Part shown: positions 16,369-24,842 of the stretch, piece after piece
How positions within the stretch are numbered: position 1 is the first letter of the stretch
Layout: each line of letters begins with the position of its first letter
Assembly (NCBI GenBank): GCA_031556405.1
Contig: JAVBTC010000183.1
Span: 1 to 30,765 of the forward strand
Reading direction: 5' to 3'
Source of the DNA: WQZF01 sp031556405
GTDB taxonomy: Bacteria > Pseudomonadota > Gammaproteobacteria > Burkholderiales > Rhodocyclaceae
DNA: 30,765 nt
Translations under genes and position numbers: made by a program
The notes under the pieces: generated by a model
Database searches by the model: none
Told to the model about the DNA's origin: nothing
The model's input: only the letters and a program-made list of their open reading frames with translations

Positions 16369-18075
16369 GTGAGTACCGACATTTCACTAAAACGCGCCCA
16401 GCTCCTGGAAAAGGAACTGCCGGAGAAACGCGTTCTCATCGTCGATCGGCATCAAAATGCCCGCGATTCGCTGCGCCTGATGCTTTCCTCCCTCGGCATC
16501 ACCAGCGTGAGCGGCGTCGGCACTTCCACCGAAGTGCTGCGCCAGGTCAAGGCGCGCCGCTTCGATATCATCCTCTCCGATTACGTGCTCGACGACGGCC
16601 GTGACGGACAGCAGTTGCTCGAGGAATTGCGGCAACAGCATCTGATTCCGTTGTGGACCGTTTTCATGATCATTACCAGCGAGCGGTCCTATCACAACGT
16701 TATTTCGGTCGCCGAGCTGACCCCGGACGATTATCTGATCAAGCCTTTCACCGCCGACCAGTTGCAGGGGCGCATTCTCAAGGCGCTGTACAAGAAGCTG
16801 GTTTTTTCCAAGGTTTTCCTGCTGCTCGAGGAAGGCGCCTATCTGGCCGCGGCGAGCGCCTGCGACGCCGTCATCGCCAGCGACCCGCACTACCGGATCG
16901 AGGCCCTTCGGATCAAGGGTGAAACCCTGAACGCGCTCGGTGAATACGAGGAAGCCGGAACGCTGTACCGGCAGGTGCTTGCCGAACAGCCGCTGCCCTG
17001 GGCGCAGATGGGGCACGCCATCGCCCTGCGCGGTCTCGGGCAGTTGGAAGAAGCGCGCACGGTGGTGAAGCAACTGGTCGAGGCGGCACCGCAATATATG
17101 GCCGCCTACGATTTCCTCGCGCTCGTCGAGGAAGAACTGGGCCACCCGAACGAAGCGCAGGCGACATTGCAGGAGGCGGCGCGGATTTCGCCGAACAATT
17201 CCCTGCGCCAGCGCAGCGTCGGGGAAATCGCGATGCGCAACGGTGACTTCGAGCAGGCGGAAAAGGCCTACGTCAAGGTGCTCGAACGCAGCCGCGGTTC
17301 ATCACTGCAACAGGTCGACGACTACGCCAACCTCGCCCGCGTGCTGCTCGACCGCGACGCCGCCGACGGTGCCCGCAAGGTGATCCAGGAACTGCGCCGC
17401 AACTGGCGCGGCAACAAGGAAGGCGAATACGCCGCGTTGGTGCTCGACAGCCTGTGCAGCGACAAGGAAGGCGAAACCAGCAAAGCCAAGGACGCACTGA
17501 GCCATGCCCTGAAAATGCGCGAGGAAATCAGCGCCGAGGCCGAAGTTTCCGGCACGGGCAACGCGGCACTCTCGCAACGCCTCGACGTCGATCTGGCGCA
17601 CGCCTGCCTCGCCGCGGGCGATACCGCCGCCGGCCAGGGAATTCTGCGCCGCGTCGCCGCCGAGAATAACGAAGACCGGCAAATCATCGCCCGCATCCAG
17701 GGCGTTTTCGCCCGCACCGGGCAGGAGGAAGCGGGCAAGGCGCTGCTCGAGGAAGTCAGCCGCGAAATCATCGCGATCAACAACGAAGGCGTCATGAAAG
17801 CGCGTTCCGGCGATTTCGAGGGTTCGGTCGATCTGCTTGTCGAAGCGGCGGAACGGGTGCCGAACGTGCAATTTCTCGTCAATGCCACGAAGGCCATCCT
17901 CACGCTGCTCGACCAACGGCAGTGGGATGAGAAAAAGGCGGCGCAGGCCCAGCGCTATCTGAACGTGGCGTGGAAGAAAAACCCGACGGATCCGCGCGTG
18001 CTTTCGGCGCGCGAGCTATATCTGCGCGTCGCCAAAAAATACAAAGTTGTCGTCCATTCGCTGACGTCCGCCTGA
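16369..18075 (+). CDS. Receiver-TPR protein 2 (response regulator with TPR output)
   Basis: This is a 568-residue cytoplasmic protein. The receiver (about 20-140) has the key residues Asp26, phosphoacceptor Asp71 (ILSDY), Thr103 and Lys125 (YLIKPF); the second acid of the usual DD pair is replaced by Arg. The rest is helical and TPR-like, with repeated A..A..Y..vL patterns between about 150 and 550, and no DNA-binding or enzymatic domain. Output is therefore probably through protein contacts. The start is GTG at 16369, which aligns with the ATG of the neighbouring paralogue; no Shine-Dalgarno is obvious. No partner kinase is adjacent; the nearest is the orphan kinase at 18985-21129 on the other strand. 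The true partner and process are unknown. Confidence 0.88.
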   Translation: MSTDISLKRAQLLEKELPEKRVLIVDRHQNARDSLRLMLSSLGITSVSGVGTSTEVLRQVKARRFDIILSDYVLDDGRDGQQLLEELRQQHLIPLWTVFMIITSERSYHNVISVAELTPDDYLIKPFTADQLQGRILKALYKKLVFSKVFLLLEEGAYLAAASACDAVIASDPHYRIEALRIKGETLNALGEYEEAGTLYRQVLAEQPLPWAQMGHAIALRGLGQLEEARTVVKQLVEAAPQYMAAYDFLALVEEELGHPNEAQATLQEAARISPNNSLRQRSVGEIAMRNGDFEQAEKAYVKVLERSRGSSLQQVDDYANLARVLLDRDAADGARKVIQELRRNWRGNKEGEYAALVLDSLCSDKEGETSKAKDALSHALKMREEISAEAEVSGTGNAALSQRLDVDLAHACLAAGDTAAGQGILRRVAAENNEDRQIIARIQGVFARTGQEEAGKALLEEVSREIIAINNEGVMKARSGDFEGSVDLLVEAAERVPNVQFLVNATKAILTLLDQRQWDEKKAAQAQRYLNVAWKKNPTDPRVLSARELYLRVAKKYKVVVHSLTSA

Positions 18076-18096
18076 CGAAATATTCCGAACCATCCG

Positions 18097-18200
18097 GAAA
18101 ATTCTAATTTTCAAAAATAATTTCTGCGTATATATCACTACATACGCCAAGCAATATTTAATATATATTTAGAATTTAGTGAAATTTCTTTCGAAAGATC
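18097..18200. repeat. AT-rich intergenic stretch with nested inverted repeats
   Basis: This is a strongly AT-rich stretch in an otherwise GC-rich region. It contains GAAAAT-tcta-ATTTTC (18097-18112), GCGTAT-N10-ATACGC (18126-18147) and the palindrome CTTTCGAAAG near 18190. The first dyad may help terminate receiver-TPR gene 2. No coding frame or origin motif is recognised. Confidence 0.45.
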
Positions 18201-18302
18201 GGGAAAGCCGCCGTTTTTCATTGCCGTCACGCACCGAATGCTGCCGGTGCCCCGCCCACGAGCATGCGGGGTAGCCACCTTCAATCCCTATCCCGTCCAG
18301 AA

Positions 18303-18345
18303 CCGGTTTCGTGAGCGCGCCCTGGACGGCATTCACGGAAACCGG
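18303..18345 (-). repeat. Long imperfect hairpin downstream of ybaK
   Basis: CCGGTTTCGTGA (18303-18314) pairs with TCACGGAAACCGG (18333-18345), 12 base pairs with a one-base bulge, ending 2 bases from the ybaK stop. No T-run follows, so it may be a 3' stabilising structure or a factor-dependent end. Confidence 0.5.
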
Positions 18346-18347
18346 CG

Positions 18348-18842
18348 CTACGAGCCGCTCACCGCGGCCACTGCCACCAGCGTCGGTTGCAGGCTGCGCA
18401 GCAGATCGTGCGGATGGATGCCGACGAGAAAACCCCGGCGGCCGCCGTTGATATAGATCAGCGGCAGATCGAGGACGGTTTTTTCGAGATACACGGGAAG
18501 TTTCTTTTTCGTGCCGAAAGGGCTGGTGCCGCCGACGAGATAGCCGGTGTGGCGCCGTGCCGCTTCCGGCTTGGCCGGGCTGATTTTCTTGACGCCGATC
18601 TGCCGCGCCAGTTCCTTCACCGACACCTTGCGGTCGCCGTGCATCAACACGATCAGCGGCGCGCCGCCTTCATTCTCGAACACCAGGGTCTTGATCACGC
18701 TGTGCTCGGAAACGTTGAGCGCGCGGGACGAAACCTTCGTTCCGCCATGCTCTTCATACGTATAAAGATGCACCGAGCAGGCAATCTGATGTTGCCGGAG
18801 AAAGCGGGTAGCGGGCGTTTCCGGGGCATGCGAATGTTCCAT
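18348..18842 (-). CDS. ybaK: Cys-tRNA(Pro)/Cys-tRNA(Cys) deacylase, YbaK/EbsC family
   Basis: This editing enzyme hydrolyses Cys wrongly attached to tRNA(Pro). The 164-residue protein shows the family landmarks: an N-terminal helix before SVHLYTYEEHG, then VIKTLVFENEG, LIVLMHGDRKVSVKELARQIG, the Gly-rich YLVGGTSPFGTKKKLPVYLE, and a C-terminal INGGRRGFLVGIHP. I choose the ATG at 18842 because GGAGG stands 8 bases upstream; a TTG five codons earlier is unlikely. It lies 142 bases downstream of the histidine kinase gene on the same strand and could be co-transcribed. No functional link is apparent. Confidence 0.93.
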   Translation of the reverse strand: MEHSHAPETPATRFLRQHQIACSVHLYTYEEHGGTKVSSRALNVSEHSVIKTLVFENEGGAPLIVLMHGDRKVSVKELARQIGVKKISPAKPEAARRHTGYLVGGTSPFGTKKKLPVYLEKTVLDLPLIYINGGRRGFLVGIHPHDLLRSLQPTLVAVAAVSGS

Positions 18843-18984
18843 GAGCGTCGCCTCCAATAATCTTCATTTTATTCCCGCCGCGGCGGAATGCGAAAACTTC
18901 CCGGCCACGCTCCGGCAGGCCATCGTTTTTCCCGGCAAACGCCCCCGATGCTTCCTGTCCGTGCCCCCGTTTTTCTGCCTCCAT

Positions 18985-21129
18985 TCAGTCTCCGTCGTCG
19001 GCGGCGGGATGCAGGCTGCGCAAAAGCGCGCGCAACGTGGCCGGCTTGATCGGCTCGCGCAGATGATAAGGCCCCAACGGTTCGATTCGCTCGCGCGCGG
19101 GGGTGACGACGATGCCCGGATGCTGCCTGAGCAACGCCTCGATCTCGTACGGCAGCGGTCCCCGGCAGTCGTGCGCGATGATCGGAATCGCATGCACCTC
19201 CTCGAACAGGCACCAGGCGCTGGCAATATCGGGGGCGCGGCGGATGGGATACCCCCAGCGCGTGGCGCTATCGGCGAAATCGTCGCTCATGCCGATCAGA
19301 ATCAGGAGCGGCGGTACTTCGCCGATTTTCGTCTCTTCCTCGGTGGGCGGCCTTGCCAACGGCAGCGTGAACGCGAAAACGGAACCGCGTCCGGGGCTTG
19401 AACGCAAGCTCAGTTTGGCGCCAAGCACTTCGGCAATCCGGTGCACGATCGACAGGCCCAGTCCCAACCCCGCCCCGGCGGCGCGCTCGGGATTGCCGAG
19501 CTGCACGAATTCGTTGTAAATTACATGCTGATGTTCTTTCGCGATCCCCGGTCCGTTATCGCGTACTTCGAGCCGCAACGCCGGACGGGAGGGTTCCCTG
19601 CCCCGATGCGCCCGCCGCGCGCAGACGAACACGGTGCTGCCCGGCGGAGAGAACTTGAGCGCGTTGTCGATCAGATTCCCGATCAGGCGTTCCAGCAGTG
19701 CCACGTCGGTGAAAAGATAGGCGCGGCTGTCGACGATGAGCAAACGGATGTTTTTCTGCGCCGCCAGCGGCAGATAGATGGTGCGCAGCCGCTGCAGAAT
19801 CTGATACACCTGAACCAGGTCTTTTTTCTGCGGCATTTCGCTCAAACTCAGGCGCGACAAAAGCAGCAGACGCTCCAGGTGCTCGCCGATCGCCGTGGCC
19901 GCCTCACGAATGCGGTGCACCAGAAAATTTTCTTCCGGCGTGGTGGTGATCTGCGCCAGATTGTCGGCGAACAGTTGCAACGCATGCAACGGCTGGCGCA
20001 GGTCATGGGTGACCGCCGCGAGGAATTGCGATTTCGCCCTGGTATCGGACTCGGCGCGGCGGCGGCGTATTTCGAGTTCGCGCGTCGCCTTGGCGATGCG
20101 CTTTTTCAGGCTGTTGCGGTGTTCGCGCAGCTTCTGCGCCAGCAGGCGCAACTGCCGGAACTGGCGGCGGATCAGCAGAACCGCGGCGATCAGCATGACC
20201 AGCGCGGAACCGGTAAGCAACACGGCGCGTTCGCTGCTCTCGCCCCAGTGCCCGGCGAAATAGCGCCGTGGCGCGCCGCTGACGATGTGCAGTTCTGGAT
20301 ATTCGGGCGCGCCGGAAGAGACGACCACGTTTTTCACGAAATAATCGAGCTCTCCCTGGGGTCGCTTCACTTTCGCGGTGAGCGCGAACAGCCGCCAGCG
20401 TTCGCCGTCATGGCGAACGAGGCTGGATATGTTCTTGGATGAAGAAATGCACACCGGCAGAGTCCGATCCTGCGCATCGACGATCACCGCTTCGATCGTG
20501 TCGTCCGGCAGCAGGGAAATACAAAAATGCTTGAAAAAGGAAGGCTCCATGAAAGCGACCAGAAGGCCGGAGAAATCGCCGGATTCGGTTTCCAGGCGCT
20601 GTGCCACGGCAAAAGTCGGAAGATCGGGTTCGAGCAGGAAAAAGTGATAACTGCTGCGTCTGGTGCCGCTTTTGACTTGTGCGAATAGGGCACTGTCGTG
20701 AATATCGCGCGGCACGGACATCGACGTGTCGGTCGGCATGTCCGCGTTGGCGGAAGGTTGTCCGCCGCTACGGTGCCGCACGATACCGCCAGCATCATAG
20801 ATGACCAGTTGCCGCAATTGCGGAAAGTTGCGCGAAAGAGGCCGGCGCAAGGCGAGCAGGCCATCCGTCTCATCCCATTGCCGCCAGTCCCCCGTATTGG
20901 CGATATGCAAAACTGTGGAATCGAGCAGAATCTCCACGGTATCCAGGGAACGCGCCAGCCGCGCGGAAAGCATCAGATTGTGCTGGCGCAGCCGCAGGAG
21001 ATCGCTCTTGGTTTTTTCTTCGCGAATCTGTATGAGATCGGCGGCGAGGGTATACAGAAGCAGGAAAATCGCAGACAGAAAGATACCGACGATCAACGTC
21101 AGTTGCATGGGAGAAGGCAGCGTACGCAT
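18985..21129 (-). CDS. Hybrid membrane sensor histidine kinase
   Basis: This is a 714-residue sensor kinase. A membrane helix (about 10-30) is followed by a large periplasmic sensor region (31-302, double-Cache-like in size, with YDAGGIVRHR and a second lobe with LRVFALT-type strands) and a second helix (303-321). The cytoplasmic part has a coiled linker (330-365), the H-box VTHDLRQPLHAL with His375, the N-box NLIDNALKFSP (Asn489), and the G-boxes DNGPGI and GLGLGLS (554-560). The last 100 residues look like a divergent receiver, with Asp616/617, candidate phosphoacceptor Asp654, Thr676 and Lys695 (REPIKP). The HDLRQPLHAL type often occurs in hybrid kinases. No response-regulator gene adjoins it on the same strand. 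The ligand is unknown. Confidence 0.9.
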   Translation of the reverse strand: MRTLPSPMQLTLIVGIFLSAIFLLLYTLAADLIQIREEKTKSDLLRLRQHNLMLSARLARSLDTVEILLDSTVLHIANTGDWRQWDETDGLLALRRPLSRNFPQLRQLVIYDAGGIVRHRSGGQPSANADMPTDTSMSVPRDIHDSALFAQVKSGTRRSSYHFFLLEPDLPTFAVAQRLETESGDFSGLLVAFMEPSFFKHFCISLLPDDTIEAVIVDAQDRTLPVCISSSKNISSLVRHDGERWRLFALTAKVKRPQGELDYFVKNVVVSSGAPEYPELHIVSGAPRRYFAGHWGESSERAVLLTGSALVMLIAAVLLIRRQFRQLRLLAQKLREHRNSLKKRIAKATRELEIRRRRAESDTRAKSQFLAAVTHDLRQPLHALQLFADNLAQITTTPEENFLVHRIREAATAIGEHLERLLLLSRLSLSEMPQKKDLVQVYQILQRLRTIYLPLAAQKNIRLLIVDSRAYLFTDVALLERLIGNLIDNALKFSPPGSTVFVCARRAHRGREPSRPALRLEVRDNGPGIAKEHQHVIYNEFVQLGNPERAAGAGLGLGLSIVHRIAEVLGAKLSLRSSPGRGSVFAFTLPLARPPTEEETKIGEVPPLLILIGMSDDFADSATRWGYPIRRAPDIASAWCLFEEVHAIPIIAHDCRGPLPYEIEALLRQHPGIVVTPARERIEPLGPYHLREPIKPATLRALLRSLHPAADDGD

Positions 21130-21370
21130 GCTGAAACACTTTTTCTGCTGAACAGCCCCGGCGTGGGGAAAAAAGGATGGAGGATGGCGGACGACGGGAA
21201 AAAACCGTTACCGCGCAATATTAGGAGAAAAACGGCAACGGATTATCAATGCCGGAAATTTCCAAATAAAGAATAGAATTCATATCTTTGCATGTAGCCG
21301 GGTAGAATTACGAATTAAATTCAAAATTGGAATTTCCGTATCTCCGGCCAAAAGCGGGAACGCGGAATGT

Positions 21371-22306
21371 TCACGGACGCGGATGATACTGGCGATGCAG
21401 GTTTTTCAACCGTTCGCGCGCGACGTGGGTGTAAATCTGCGTCGTCGAAATATCGGCATGCCCGAGCAAAAGCTGCACGACGCGCAGGTCGGCGCCGTGG
21501 TTGATGAGATGGGTGGCAAACGCATGCCGCAGCCCGTGCGGGGAAAGACGTTCGGCGGGAAGCTCCGCGGCGCGGGCGTAGCGTTTGATCAATGTCCAGA
21601 ACATCTGGCGCGTCATCGCGGCCGCGCGGGCGGTCACGAACAGCGCGTCGCTCTGCCGCCCCGACAGCAGCGCCGGGCGCGCATCCGCGAGATAGCGCGT
21701 GATCCAGTCGCGGGCGACTTCGCCCAGAGGCACCAGCCGCTCTTTCGCCCCTTTGCCGAACACGCGGACAACGCCGACGTCACCGTCGATTTCATGCAGC
21801 TTGAGATTGACCAGCTCAGAAACGCGCAACCCAGTGGCATAAAGCGTTTCCAGCATCGCCCGGTCGCGCAATCCGAGCGGCGCATCCGTATCGGGCGCCG
21901 CAAGCAGCGCCTCGACCTGCGCTTCCGAAAAAACCTGCGGCAGGCGCGACGGCCGCACGGGATTTTCCACCCGCCGCGTCGGGTCGGCGGAAATCCGGTT
22001 CTGTTGCAGCAACCAGCGATAGAAACGGCGCAACGTCGCGATATGGCGCGCCTGGGAAGCGGCGCGCAACTGCCGCGAAAGCACCGCGACATAGCGGCTC
22101 AGCGCGACCTCGTCGGCATCGGCGAGCGTCATGGAAGAAATTTCGGCCCGCAGCCACTGCGCATAGCGTTCGAGATCGCTGCGGTAACTGCTGAGCGAAG
22201 CCGGCAACAAGCCGTCCTCAAGCCAGAGCGCATCGCAGAAAGCATCGATCAATGCCGCGTCCTGCTCGGGTAATGGGGGCGATTTTTTCTTACGCGCGTC
22301 GGGCAT
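21371..22306 (-). CDS. xerD: Site-specific tyrosine recombinase XerD
   Basis: XerD acts with XerC at dif to resolve chromosome dimers. The 311-residue protein has an N-terminal core-binding domain (about 15-105) and a C-terminal catalytic domain with all active-site residues: Arg161 (GLRVSEL), Lys185 (GKGAKER), His257 and Arg260 (SPHGLRHAFATHL), His283 (LGHADIS) and nucleophile Tyr292 (IYTHVA). The text is that of housekeeping XerD, not an integron or phage integrase. The ATG at 22306 lacks a strong Shine-Dalgarno. It stands alone between AT-rich gaps of 240 and 164 bases. Confidence 0.94.
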   Translation of the reverse strand: MPDARKKKSPPLPEQDAALIDAFCDALWLEDGLLPASLSSYRSDLERYAQWLRAEISSMTLADADEVALSRYVAVLSRQLRAASQARHIATLRRFYRWLLQQNRISADPTRRVENPVRPSRLPQVFSEAQVEALLAAPDTDAPLGLRDRAMLETLYATGLRVSELVNLKLHEIDGDVGVVRVFGKGAKERLVPLGEVARDWITRYLADARPALLSGRQSDALFVTARAAAMTRQMFWTLIKRYARAAELPAERLSPHGLRHAFATHLINHGADLRVVQLLLGHADISTTQIYTHVARERLKNLHRQYHPRP

Positions 22307-22400
22307 GAATCACGGAGAGCGCCACAATAGTCGAACAATAATAGTTAAATAATTAATGCTTAATCTCAGCCACAGAAAACAACATACAATTAATTTTATA

Positions 22401-22418
22401 ATGGAAAAACATTTCCAT
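22401..22418 (-). repeat. Perfect hairpin between ogt and xerD
   Basis: ATGGAAA (22401-22407) and TTTCCAT (22412-22418) form a 7-bp stem with a 4-nt loop in an AT-rich gap. It lies about 50 bases beyond the ogt stop. It could be a weak transcript end for the thiS-ogt unit or an operator ahead of xerD. Confidence 0.4.
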
Positions 22419-22470
22419 CCCTCCCTCCGAAAACCGGTTCAGGCTTCGGTCGAGACCCGGAATAGCGTTT

Positions 22471-22983
22471 TCATGCTTTTTCCATCGCTCTTCGTTCGTG
22501 CTCAAGCAGCCAGCGTTTGATTTCCAGCGCCACGCCCTCGCCCTCATGGCTGAATCCGCCCAATCCGCCGTTGAAGCTCTTGGTCGCGGCGACGACGCGA
22601 TGACAGGGCACGACCAGCGGATAGGGATTGGAGCCGCATGCCTGCCCCACCGCGCGCGGCGCGGTTTTCAGCGCACGTGCCAGGTCGCCGTAGGTACGCG
22701 TCTCCCCACAGCCGATTGCCGAAATCCGCTCCCAGACACGACGCCGGAAGACGCTGCCTTGCGGTTTCAGCGGCAGGCCGAAAACGCAGCGCGGGTCGGC
22801 CAGATATGCGCGCAACTGGCGCACCGCCTCGGCCGCCAGGGGATTCTTCGGCGCCTTTTCGCTGCCTGCCGGAAGATACTCGATCCCGGTCACCCACATC
22901 TCATCGCAAACGACGCCGATGAAAAATCCGGGCGCGGCAACAATCGCCTGGTACATCGTTCGATCGTAAGTCTCATCCTTCAT
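22471..22983 (-). CDS. ogt: Methylated-DNA--protein-cysteine methyltransferase
   Basis: This suicide enzyme moves the alkyl group from O6-alkylguanine to its own cysteine. The 170-residue protein carries the active-site motif PCHRV with Cys127, preceded by GQACGSNPYPLVV, and the helix-turn-helix-like DNA-binding part with TYGDLARAL. The length and the lack of an AraC-type domain fit Ogt better than Ada. The ATG at 22983 has AGGAGCG upstream. It begins 27 bases after the acyltransferase-like gene, at the end of an apparent thiS-thiG-trmB-acyltransferase-ogt unit. Confidence 0.93.
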   Translation of the reverse strand: MKDETYDRTMYQAIVAAPGFFIGVVCDEMWVTGIEYLPAGSEKAPKNPLAAEAVRQLRAYLADPRCVFGLPLKPQGSVFRRRVWERISAIGCGETRTYGDLARALKTAPRAVGQACGSNPYPLVVPCHRVVAATKSFNGGLGGFSHEGEGVALEIKRWLLEHERRAMEKA

Positions 22984-23010
22984 CGATGCGCTCCTGTCGT
23001 TTCCACGGTT

Positions 23011-24018
23011 TCATTCCGCTGCTTTGCTTACCTCCGCCTTCCACACCGCCGGCAGCATCCCCCACAGCCACCATTGCTGCGGTTCTTTCTCGATATCCGC
23101 CGAAAGCAGGTTCAGGTACGCGGCAAAACACGCCTCCGGCGTCGGTTCGTCGATGGCGACGAGCTGGATCTCGACCCGTTCGCCGGCATCCCGCGCCCGG
23201 CCGTAAACGAACGCCGCGTTCGTGCGCCGGGCAACGCGCAGCAATCCATCGGGTACCGACAGAATACCGCCGAGAAACGGCGCGGAAAAACGGTTCTCGG
23301 GGTTGGGCTCGTACAGATCGGCAGTCGCGCAGACTCTGCCGCCCGCCTTCAGATGCGAAATCAGCATCCGCGTATTGCTTCCCGTCCTGATCCACGGACC
23401 GCCGACGGCGCGCGAAAGGTCTTTCATCTTGCGCGTCAGCATCGCCCGGTCGGCGGCGGAAAGCGCCTCGTTGCTGCGGTCGGTGCTGTTCGTCAGCATC
23501 CCCACCGGATAGCCGGACAGCCCCAGCGAAGCGCCGAGCATCGCGGTTCGGCCGTAGTGCCCCATGCAGATGATGACCCCGCGCCCCGCATCCCTGGCCG
23601 CATCCAGCGCCTCGATACCGGCGATGGAAACACGCGCGCGAACCTCGGCGGCGGTGAGATGCGCGAAACGGTAGCCGTCGAGCACATCGCGCGCCAGCAC
23701 GGAGTCATGCCGGCGCATCGTCGCCACGGGATCGGCTCCGGCCAATAATCCGTTCCGCGCCTGAAGATAACGGATTCCCTCCCGGTACGGCCTTTTCCAG
23801 TCAAGCTCGCACGGCGGTTTCCAGCCATGCGTACATACCGTCGCGACACGATAGGCCAGCCGTGCCGGAAGACGTGCCAGCAGCGGCAGCAGGAATCCAT
23901 GTTTCAGCCATTTGCACGCCTCCGTCCAGGCGATGCGCGCGCCGACGGCGAACTTACGGACGATGACGACGGCGCGGTATTTCTGGCGGCGGCAAAAACC
24001 GGCAATCCATTGTTTCAC
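23011..24018 (-). CDS. Lipid A biosynthesis acyltransferase-like protein (LpxL/LpxM family)
   Basis: This is a 335-residue protein of the lysophospholipid acyltransferase type that adds secondary acyl chains to lipid A at the inner membrane. A basic N-terminal stretch precedes hydrophobic segments (about 16-62). The catalytic-motif region reads GHYGRTAML with His154. Family enzymes carry H-X4-D/E, but here the acidic position (159) is Ala. Later text (TADLYEPNPENRFSAPFLGG, then VPDGLLRVARRTNAAFV) fits the family, where a PDQ-type motif and a threonine-rich turn occur. The start is GTG at 24018, 8 bases after the trmB stop, with a weak ribosome-binding site, so translation is probably coupled. 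It may have altered chemistry or another acyl acceptor. Confidence 0.82.
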   Translation of the reverse strand: MKQWIAGFCRRQKYRAVVIVRKFAVGARIAWTEACKWLKHGFLLPLLARLPARLAYRVATVCTHGWKPPCELDWKRPYREGIRYLQARNGLLAGADPVATMRRHDSVLARDVLDGYRFAHLTAAEVRARVSIAGIEALDAARDAGRGVIICMGHYGRTAMLGASLGLSGYPVGMLTNSTDRSNEALSAADRAMLTRKMKDLSRAVGGPWIRTGSNTRMLISHLKAGGRVCATADLYEPNPENRFSAPFLGGILSVPDGLLRVARRTNAAFVYGRARDAGERVEIQLVAIDEPTPEACFAAYLNLLSADIEKEPQQWWLWGMLPAVWKAEVSKAAE

Positions 24019-24026
24019 GGCAATTT

Positions 24027-24842
24027 TCAGCAGCCTGGTTTTTTATGGAACAGGACATCCCAGACACCATGCCCCAGACGCAGGCCGCGTTCTTCGAATT
24101 TCGTCCGGGGACGCGACGGCGGGCGCGGCACGAACCCGCTTTCCAGCGCCGTGGAACTGTTCTCCAGCGCCGGTTCGGTGGAAAACACCTCGAGCATCTG
24201 CAACGCATACTCCTCCCAGTCCGTGGCGCAGTGGATATAGGCACCCGGCGCCAGGCGGGAAGCAAGCAATTCCACGAGCGGCGGCTGGATCAGGCGCCGT
24301 TTGTGATGACGCTTCTTCGGCCAGGGATCGGGAAAAAAAATGTGGATTCCGGCGAGGCATTCCGGCGCGATCATCGTGCGCAGCACCTCGACCGCGTCAT
24401 GCTGACAGATCCGCACATTGCGCAGCCCCTGCTCGGCAATCCGCTTGCACAGACTGCCGACACCCGGCGTATGCACCTCGATCCCGAGATAATCGTTTTC
24501 CGGATGCTCCGCGGCAATCGTCGCGGTCGTCTCCCCCATGCCGCAGCCAATTTCCAGCAGCTTCGGCGCCGCGCGCCCGAACACGAGGTCAAGGTCGAGC
24601 GTTTGCGGCCGAAAGGGAATCCCGATCTCCGCCATCATTTCGGAGTGATAACGCTGCTGCGCGTTCGATACCCGCCCCTGGCGCCGCACGAAACTGCGGA
24701 TGTGCACGGATTGCGGGAGTTCCGATTGGCTGTCCGCCTGCACGTCCGTCTGCGCCTCCGACTTCATTGCCGACTTCATGGCCGATTGCACAGTTGCTTT
24801 CGCGCCGGATTCCGGCATCGCCCCGCTGCCCGCCGCGCTCAT
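24027..24842 (-). CDS. trmB: tRNA (guanine-N7-)-methyltransferase TrmB
   Basis: TrmB methylates G46 in the tRNA variable loop. The 271-residue protein has the SAM-binding loop LLEIGCGMGE (95-104), IEVHTPGVG, the signature FFPDPWPKKRHHKRRL (169-184) and a C-terminal RPRTKFEERGLRLGHGVWDV. The N-terminal 45 residues are an unconserved extension rich in Ala, Ser, Gln and Lys, including the direct repeat AMKSAMKS. The ATG at 24842 overlaps the thiG stop as ATGA, so the genes are coupled. Readings that extend further upstream lie inside thiG and are not real. Confidence 0.95.
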   Translation of the reverse strand: MSAAGSGAMPESGAKATVQSAMKSAMKSEAQTDVQADSQSELPQSVHIRSFVRRQGRVSNAQQRYHSEMMAEIGIPFRPQTLDLDLVFGRAAPKLLEIGCGMGETTATIAAEHPENDYLGIEVHTPGVGSLCKRIAEQGLRNVRICQHDAVEVLRTMIAPECLAGIHIFFPDPWPKKRHHKRRLIQPPLVELLASRLAPGAYIHCATDWEEYALQMLEVFSTEPALENSSTALESGFVPRPPSRPRTKFEERGLRLGHGVWDVLFHKKPGC

